From contig JAGVWZ010000017.1 of assembly GCA_018304045.1 (NCBI GenBank), forward strand, positions 1 to 33,196: a stretch of 33,196 nucleotides of DNA, read 5' to 3'. Shown here piece by piece: positions 27,763-33,196 of the stretch. The position numbers and the translations under genes are program-made. The notes below the pieces were generated by a model. The model saw only the letters and a program-made list of their open reading frames with translations. It made no database searches and was not told the origin of the DNA. Numbering within the stretch: the stretch's first letter is position 1; every line of letters starts with the position of its first letter. This DNA comes from Candidatus Pacearchaeota archaeon (GTDB taxonomy: Archaea; Nanobdellota; Nanobdellia; Pacearchaeales; GW2011-AR1).

Positions 27763-27904
27763 ACTAAAAATTAAATCAAGGAGTAAATCAAAATATCATT
27801 AATGTACAAACAAAAAAGCAATGCACAGCAAACATCCCAATTAACCCAACTTGCCTGCATAACCCATTCGTTTTACATTAGCTAACAATAAAAATGAAAA
27901 ACAA
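27763..27904 (+). repeat. intergenic leader repeat copy A
   Basis: ATCATTAATGTACAAA...ACAGCAAACATCC...CCTGCATAAC...TTTTACATTAGCTAACAATAAAAATGAAAAA. Confidence 0.85.
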
Positions 27905-27910
27905 AAACAA

Positions 27911-28270
27911 TCAACCTCTAATACTAAATTGGTCTGGAGATAATAATATTACCTTACCTTTAATGTCATTCGAAGATTCTAATAATTTTAAAATAGATGA
28001 CTTCTGTGATTCTAAATCCTCAGCAGAAATTCTTATAACAATGATTCCAGAATGTTTATCAGAAAATAACTTATTTTTTACAAAATCAGAATCTCTTGTT
28101 ATTAATGCTCTTTCTTCATTTAATGAAAGCCTAAAAACCTCCCCATTCATAATACCTTTTGGACAAAGCTTCACATCATATCCTTTATCCTTTAGAAAGA
28201 AAAATAAGCCTTTATGTACATTTTCATCAATTAAAAATTTCATTTTAAGCAGGAATAATTTTAGAAGCAT
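27911..28270 (-). CDS. DUF5615-like PIN-fold toxin candidate
   Basis: 119 aa; MKFLIDENVHKGLFFFLKDKGYDV...RALITRDSDFV. The internal Met at MKFLIDEN may be the true start. Confidence 0.75.
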   Translation of the reverse strand: MLLKLFLLKMKFLIDENVHKGLFFFLKDKGYDVKLCPKGIMNGEVFRLSLNEERALITRDSDFVKNKLFSDKHSGIIVIRISAEDLESQKSSILKLLESSNDIKGKVILLSPDQFSIRG

Positions 28271-28457
28271 ATCTAAGTGCAGCCAAAATATGCTCAGAGC
28301 TAATAGAAGGATAAGCTTCGATTACATCTTTAATACTAGCCCCTGCCCCAAGCATCTCAAGGATAGTATGAACCATTACCCTTGTACCATTAAAAGTTGG
28401 CTTTCCATGACAAATTTCACTGTCAATAACAATATAATTATCAATTTCAGTTCTCAT
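28245..28457 (-). CDS. DUF433-family antitoxin
   Basis: 70 aa; IVIDSEICHGKPTFNGTRVMVHTILEMLGAGASIKDVIEAYPSISSEHILAALRYA. Confidence 0.9.
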   Translation of the reverse strand: MRTEIDNYIVIDSEICHGKPTFNGTRVMVHTILEMLGAGASIKDVIEAYPSISSEHILAALRYASKIIPA

Positions 28458-28499
28458 AATTTTGATAGTAATCTAAATTATTTAAATGTTGCGAATAAA

Positions 28500-28646
28500 A
28501 CTAAATTAAATATCCAAGGAGTAAATATCATTAATGTACAAAACAAAAAAAAGTAATACACAGCAAACATCCAAATTAACCCGATTAACCCAACTTGCCT
28601 GCATAACTCACTTGTTTTACATTAGCTAATAATAAAAAATGAAAAA
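28500..28646 (+). repeat. intergenic leader repeat copy B
   Basis: Same sequence as copy A with small indels, ending TTTTACATTAGCTAATAATAAAAAATGAAAAA. Confidence 0.85.
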
Positions 28647-28889
28647 TAATATTAATAAAAAAAATAAGAATGCCACAAAAAATGTAGCCTCAATAATAAT
28701 GCATAAAGTCTCCACAAACTATAATTATCATAATAAGATTAAGTATATAAAGTTTAACAAAAAAAATAAGGGTTCAAACAGAGCGGAACCCAATCAACTG
28801 TCAATCAATTATGATAATCATAACAAACCGAAATATTTAAATCTTTTTAATATATATAAAATAAATAAAAAAAAGAAAGAGGGTATGAT

Positions 28890-28918
28890 CCCTCAAAGGT
28901 CAGAACGTGTCTTCCAAG
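28890..28918 (+). pseudogene. truncated tRNA-like copy lacking the anticodon arm
   Basis: CTCAAAGGTCAGA and GTCTTCCAAG shared exactly with the tRNA at 28984-29065, in the same order; the intervening anticodon arm is missing. Confidence 0.6.
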
Positions 28919-28983
28919 TTAATAAGTATAATATAGGCAATTATATAAATCTTTCTGTTCTCCATAGTCTTGGTGCAGAGAGT

Positions 28984-29065
28984 GCCCTGGTCGCTCAAAG
29001 GTCAGAGCACTTGTCTGAAAAACAAGGTCTTCCAAGACATCTGGGTTCGAGCCCCAGCCAGGGCG
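28984..29065 (+). tRNA. tRNA with GAA anticodon (Phe by anticodon), long class-II-like variable arm and G73
   Basis: Acceptor GCCCTGG/CCAGGGC; D-stem GCTC/GAGC; anticodon stem CTTGT/ACAAG with loop CTGAAAA; variable GTCT-TCCA-AGAC; T-arm CTGGG-TTCGAGC-CCCAG. TATA-like TTATATAAAT at 28941-28950. Confidence 0.85.
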
Positions 29066-29099
29066 GCTCTGCATCTTTTTTCTCTAAAAAATCAATTAT

Positions 29100-29219
29100 A
29101 AATTCAAATGGGGGAAATATCAATAATGTTCAAAAACAAAGTAACAAGCAACAGCAAATCTAATCAAGCTGCCTGCATAACTCAATTGTTTTACATTAGC
29201 TAACAATAAAAATGAAAAA
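29100..29219 (+). repeat. intergenic leader repeat copy C
   Basis: ATCAATAATGTTCAAAAACAA...CTGCCTGCATAACTCAATTGTTTTACATTAGCTAACAATAAAAATGAAAAA. Confidence 0.85.
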
Positions 29220-29760
29220 TCCCATAAGATCAATAGATGATGCATTAACATCAGAAGCAAATGCAGCTGTTCATACATGGAACTTTACAACAGGAAGAAC
29301 TCGTTCTGATCTTTCAACATTACTAATGGCAGTAGGTTCTTCAGTACTTATTGCAAATTCTATTGCAAATTCTATGGCCTACCCAAATAATCTGCCAGAA
29401 CTTGTAATTCCAGTGTATTCTGCCTGGACAGCTGGTAAAGCAATTTTAGATCCAAGAATAGAAAAACAGGAAGTAGCTGCAGCAGATAGACAAATGAAAG
29501 ACTTCAATGTAGAATCTTACAAAATAGGGCAAAAAATATGTGGCTATGCAGTAGGATATATCGCAGCATCAATTCTATTTCTATCAACCCAAGATTCAAA
29601 TCCCGACACCTCTCAATCATCACTATTAAAATCAATAGGAGATGGTCTGATTGCTGCAAGTCTATTAATAACATCAGCAGATTCTCTTCCTCCCAAAAAA
29701 AACATCTTAAGCAGAGCTTATGATAAATTAAATGATCTCATAAAAAGCTACATAAGATGA
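29212..29760 (+). CDS. membrane protein, first gene of a glycosyltransferase operon
   Basis: 182 aa with several hydrophobic segments; ATGA overlap with the next gene. Confidence 0.65.
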   Translation: MKNPIRSIDDALTSEANAAVHTWNFTTGRTRSDLSTLLMAVGSSVLIANSIANSMAYPNNLPELVIPVYSAWTAGKAILDPRIEKQEVAAADRQMKDFNVESYKIGQKICGYAVGYIAASILFLSTQDSNPDTSQSSLLKSIGDGLIAASLLITSADSLPPKKNILSRAYDKLNDLIKSYIR

Positions 29761-30617
29761 AAAATAAATCAAATTCAAACCAAAAATCAAAATTACAATC
29801 AAAAACACCATTGGTCTCAGTTGTAATGCCTGCATATAATGCAGAGAATTACATAGCAGAAGCAATAGAATCAATCCTTAATCAAACCTACAAGAAATTC
29901 GAGTTCATCATTGTCAATGATGGTAGCACAGATAATACCTTGCAAATAATAAAAGAATATGCTAAAAAAGATAAGAGAATAAAAGTGATTGAAAATGAAC
30001 AAAATCTAGGCATAGCAAATTCAAGAAATGTTTATTTGAATCTTGTAAAAGGAAAATACATAGCAACACAAGATGCAGATGATATTTCTATATCCACTAG
30101 ATTAAGCGAACAAGTAAACTATTTAGAAAATAACAAAGAAGTAGGAGTTGTTGGAGCATTCATAGAAATATTTGATGATGTAACAGGAAAAACAATAAGA
30201 GTAAGAAAATATCCAGAATCAGACAATGAATTAAGAAAAATGGTATTCTATTGTTCCCCAATAGCTCAACCAGTTTCAATGATTAGAAAAGAAGCAATAA
30301 ATCAAGTTGGCAAATACAATCCAGAATATCCTCCTGCAGAGGATTTAGACCTTTGGTTCAGAATAGGTTCAAAATACAAACTAGCAAACATACAAAAAAT
30401 ACTTTTAAAATACAGGGATAGCAAAAGTTCTGCAACAGGAAGCAAAACACGATTAATGGAAAAATTAACCCTAACAATAAGAAAAAAGAACTACAACAAT
30501 CAATCCTACAGATTTACAATCAAGGCAAGAATATTCAACCTATTTCATGAAATAAGTCTATATCTTATCCCATCTAAATTTAAATTATGGTTGTTTAATC
30601 AAGTGAGGGACAATTAA
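29757..30617 (+). CDS. family 2 glycosyltransferase
   Basis: 286 aa; VSVVMPAYNAENYIAEAIESILNQTYKKFEFIIVNDGSTDNT, QDADD. Confidence 0.92.
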   Translation: MKNKSNSNQKSKLQSKTPLVSVVMPAYNAENYIAEAIESILNQTYKKFEFIIVNDGSTDNTLQIIKEYAKKDKRIKVIENEQNLGIANSRNVYLNLVKGKYIATQDADDISISTRLSEQVNYLENNKEVGVVGAFIEIFDDVTGKTIRVRKYPESDNELRKMVFYCSPIAQPVSMIRKEAINQVGKYNPEYPPAEDLDLWFRIGSKYKLANIQKILLKYRDSKSSATGSKTRLMEKLTLTIRKKNYNNQSYRFTIKARIFNLFHEISLYLIPSKFKLWLFNQVRDN

Positions 30618-31760
30618 ATGAAAATAGGAATATTTGTAGATGAACTCTTTACAGGAGGATTTCAAAAAGTAGCTTTAGAAGAGGCAATAGAATTAAAAAA
30701 AGAAGGAAAAGATGTTTATTTTTATATATTAAAAAGATCTAAAGAATCAGAATATGAAAAAATATTAAATAAAAACAACATAAAAATAATTTATTTATCA
30801 GATAGAGTACCAAATTACTTAAACATAAATTTTAAATTCCCATTATTTGCATTTTTCTCTTTGTTTCATGTAACATATCCATTCATATTACCAAATTACT
30901 TTAAAGAAGATTTAAACCTAATAATCTCCCATGGAACTTATACTTGCTTTTCAGCAATAAGAATAGCAAAAAAGAAAAATATCAAAATAATAAATTTCGT
31001 TCATGATCCAGTACAATTTATATTAGAGCAAAAATACAATAAGAATTTCATTAAAAGAACAATATTCAAAATTTTATCAAAATTTGGATGGATCGCGGAT
31101 AGATACATACTAAAGAATTCAGATTCAATAGTTGCATTCCCAGAGATGATAGAATTTTTAAAAGAAAAACATAATATATATGTCAATTATCATATAATTA
31201 GTAATGGTGTAGAATTAGGTAAGAAATGTAACAAAAAACAGAATTATGTAATTGCATTTACTAAATGGGATCAAGGAAAAAATGTGGAATTCTTAATAGA
31301 GATTTGGAAAAATTTAGCCAAAAAGATCCAATTAAAAATAATTGGAAAGTGGGCTAAAGAATCAGAAATGAACGAGTTTATTAAAAAAATAAGTTCGAAT
31401 GATCTAAAAGAGTATATATCTGTAGAAGGACAAATGACAACAGATAAGACTAGAAAGTATCTAAGGAATGCTAGATTTTTGGTACATCCATGTAGGGAAC
31501 CTTTCGGAATGACTATCTTTGAAGCAGCAGCAGAAGGAACTCCATGTATAATGACTGATAACTCAGGAGTTGCAAGATTTTTTAATAAATCCAATTCAGT
31601 AAGAGTTAAAGAAAATTCATTAAAAGAATATCTTGAAGCTATTAATTACTTAATAAAAAATTCAAATAAAACAATTAAATTAGGAAATGAAGCATATAAA
31701 GTTGCAGAAAAAAACTCTTGGAAAAATCACAATAAAATACTTTTAGGGGCAATAAAATGA
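30618..31760 (+). CDS. family 4 glycosyltransferase
   Basis: 380 aa; IFVDELFTGGFQKVALE; HPCREPFGMTIFEAAAEGTPCI. Confidence 0.88.
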   Translation: MKIGIFVDELFTGGFQKVALEEAIELKKEGKDVYFYILKRSKESEYEKILNKNNIKIIYLSDRVPNYLNINFKFPLFAFFSLFHVTYPFILPNYFKEDLNLIISHGTYTCFSAIRIAKKKNIKIINFVHDPVQFILEQKYNKNFIKRTIFKILSKFGWIADRYILKNSDSIVAFPEMIEFLKEKHNIYVNYHIISNGVELGKKCNKKQNYVIAFTKWDQGKNVEFLIEIWKNLAKKIQLKIIGKWAKESEMNEFIKKISSNDLKEYISVEGQMTTDKTRKYLRNARFLVHPCREPFGMTIFEAAAEGTPCIMTDNSGVARFFNKSNSVRVKENSLKEYLEAINYLIKNSNKTIKLGNEAYKVAEKNSWKNHNKILLGAIK

Positions 31761-32941
31761 AAATACTAACAATAATCGCAAACCCATTAGGATGGTTAAA
31801 TCCTAATAACTATGGGGGAGGAGAAATAAATACAGTAACTTCTATAAATGAATGGAAAAATCAAGGTAACGAAATAACAACCATAGAACCATTATCATGT
31901 AGCCCATCAATAAAATTAAATAAAAAATATGAAATAAAACTGATTAAATTGCCATTTGAAAAAAATAATTCATTTACAAGCGTTTTAACAACTTTTATAT
32001 GGACATTTAAAACAGTTTTAGCTAGTAAAAATATAGATTGTGATATTATTTATGCATCAACAAGTAACATAAGTGATATTTTGCCAGGATATATTATATC
32101 AAAGTTAAAGAGAAAACCATTAGTTTCTTCAGTAAGAGTTTCAATCTACGATAAAGATACAAAAAAGATTTTTAAAAAATTAAGAGAAGAGGGAAGTTCT
32201 TTTTTTAGTTCATTTGCAAGAGCAGTTGGGGCTAGAATGGCAATTTGGATATTAAAAAGATCAGACTTAGTATTAACTCCGTGCAGTTTAATTAAAGATA
32301 CCTTATCAATCTTAGGAGTTAAAAAAGAAAAAATAACTGTTTTGGATCATGGCATAGAAACTGAAAAAATAATGAATGGAAAAGACTTTAAAAAAGAATT
32401 TCATATTTGCTATTTTTCAAGAGTTGAAACAAATAAGGGAATAGATGATTTTTTAAGAATATGTAAAACACTATCGGAAAAAAATCCTAAATTTAAAGCA
32501 ATAATAATTGGCAATGGATCTAGAAGTAAAGATGTTGAAGAATACATAAAAAAAGAAAAACTTGAAAAAAATATTTTTTTACCAGGATTTATTATAGGGG
32601 ATAAAAAATTTGATCTTATAAAAAAATCAAAAGTAGTCCTTTATCCAACATATGCTAGGGAAGGTTGGGGATTAATAGTTCCGGAAACACTATGTTGTGG
32701 AACTCCCCTAATATCCTATGACAATGAAATAACAAAAAATGTTTTTGGAAAACTAAAATCCGTTTTCTTTGTAAAAACAGGAGATATAAACAATCTTTTA
32801 GAAACAACAAAGAAAATAGTAGATATGGGCAATAAAAGTTATGAAAAGCTTAAACATCTTTGTATAAAAGAAGGGTCCGATTATGATATTAAAAAAATGG
32901 CTAAAATGGAAATAAATACATTTAATGAGGTGTTAAAATGA
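31757..32941 (+). CDS. family 4 glycosyltransferase
   Basis: 394 aa; ICYFSRVETNKGIDDFLRIC; PTYAREGWGLIVPETLCCGTPLI. Confidence 0.88.
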   Translation: MKILTIIANPLGWLNPNNYGGGEINTVTSINEWKNQGNEITTIEPLSCSPSIKLNKKYEIKLIKLPFEKNNSFTSVLTTFIWTFKTVLASKNIDCDIIYASTSNISDILPGYIISKLKRKPLVSSVRVSIYDKDTKKIFKKLREEGSSFFSSFARAVGARMAIWILKRSDLVLTPCSLIKDTLSILGVKKEKITVLDHGIETEKIMNGKDFKKEFHICYFSRVETNKGIDDFLRICKTLSEKNPKFKAIIIGNGSRSKDVEEYIKKEKLEKNIFLPGFIIGDKKFDLIKKSKVVLYPTYAREGWGLIVPETLCCGTPLISYDNEITKNVFGKLKSVFFVKTGDINNLLETTKKIVDMGNKSYEKLKHLCIKEGSDYDIKKMAKMEINTFNEVLK

Positions 32942-33196
32942 TGAAAAAGATTTTTTTAAATCAGTGGAAAAAAGCAAAGCAAAAAAATGATAATAATATA
33001 TTAAATCTCTGTAATAAAGATCATAATGCAAAAATATTAGATCTTGGATGTGATGATGGAACTTGGACATTAAAGCTAGGAGAAAAAGTAAATACCAAAA
33101 ACTTATTTGGCATAGAAATAAATAACATTGCAGTTGAAATTGCAAGAAATAAAGGAATTAATGTAAAAAAAGGAAATTTAAACAAGAAATTTCCAT
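32938..33196 (+). CDS. SAM-dependent methyltransferase, N-terminal part (runs off window)
   Basis: MMKKIFLNQWKKAKQKNDNNILNLCNKDHNAKILDLGCDDGTWTLKLGEKV...FGIEINNIAVEIA; ATGA overlap with the preceding gene. Confidence 0.8.
   Translation, partial: MMKKIFLNQWKKAKQKNDNNILNLCNKDHNAKILDLGCDDGTWTLKLGEKVNTKNLFGIEINNIAVEIARNKGINVKKGNLNKKFP

Noticed and set aside
27894-28556. 220-aa plus-strand ORF
   Set aside because: It is antisense to the DUF433/DUF5615 pair, which have recognisable families; the ORF begins at the ATG of leader repeat copy A and looks accidental.
28984-29065. Reading the tRNA as tRNA-Ser(UGA)
   Set aside because: Putting TGA at positions 34-36 would require shifting the anticodon stem, which then loses pairing; CTTGT/ACAAG with loop CTGAAAA is unambiguous.
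28639-29163. 174-aa plus-strand ORF
   Set aside because: It runs through the tRNA remnant, the intact tRNA and leader copy C; low-complexity Asn/Lys sequence, not a credible protein.
27763-29219. CRISPR-like array interpretation of the three repeats
   Set aside because: Repeats are ~110-145 bp and intervals are 480-600 bp with genes; no short regularly spaced repeats or cas genes.
31271-31594. 107-aa minus-strand ORF
   Set aside because: Antisense to a clear GT4 glycosyltransferase.
32933-33145. 70-aa minus-strand ORF
   Set aside because: Antisense to the start of a methyltransferase gene coupled to the upstream GT4.

Overview
AT-rich window whose gene structure looks archaeal: TATA-like boxes, leaderless or short-leader genes, ATGA gene overlaps, and Asn/Lys/Ile-rich proteins. 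It is most likely a DPANN (Woesearchaeota/Pacearchaeota-like) genome, but that assignment is inference. From left to right it contains: a 3' sfsA-like remnant with an apparent frameshift; small receiver, Zn-ribbon and UVR-motif proteins; a coiled-coil protein; a ~17 kb minus-strand block of secreted/surface proteins (a 1390-aa PMBM/cadherin-like anchored protein, a 1784-aa Cys-rich giant, and paralogous Ig-like proteins) with glycosyltransferase and accessory genes; a flippase; an accessory island of nucleotidyltransferase modules and a DUF433/DUF5615 toxin-antitoxin pair; a tRNA gene; and a glycosyltransferase operon. Main items for follow-up: (i) a tRNA with a GAA (Phe) anticodon, a class-II-like long variable arm and G73, with a leader/trailer helix and a truncated upstream copy; (ii) a dispersed, same-orientation intergenic repeat family, several copies bounded by an inverted repeat with a bulged C, three of which delimit a TA cassette and the tRNA; (iii) two paralogous nucleotidyltransferase loci with the same four-box operator geometry (about 23/35/23 bp) but different box sequences; (iv) a highly structured four-helix RNA candidate with its own terminator; (v) a shared promoter motif on surface-protein genes. 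All calls were made by eye; no searches or folding programs were run.
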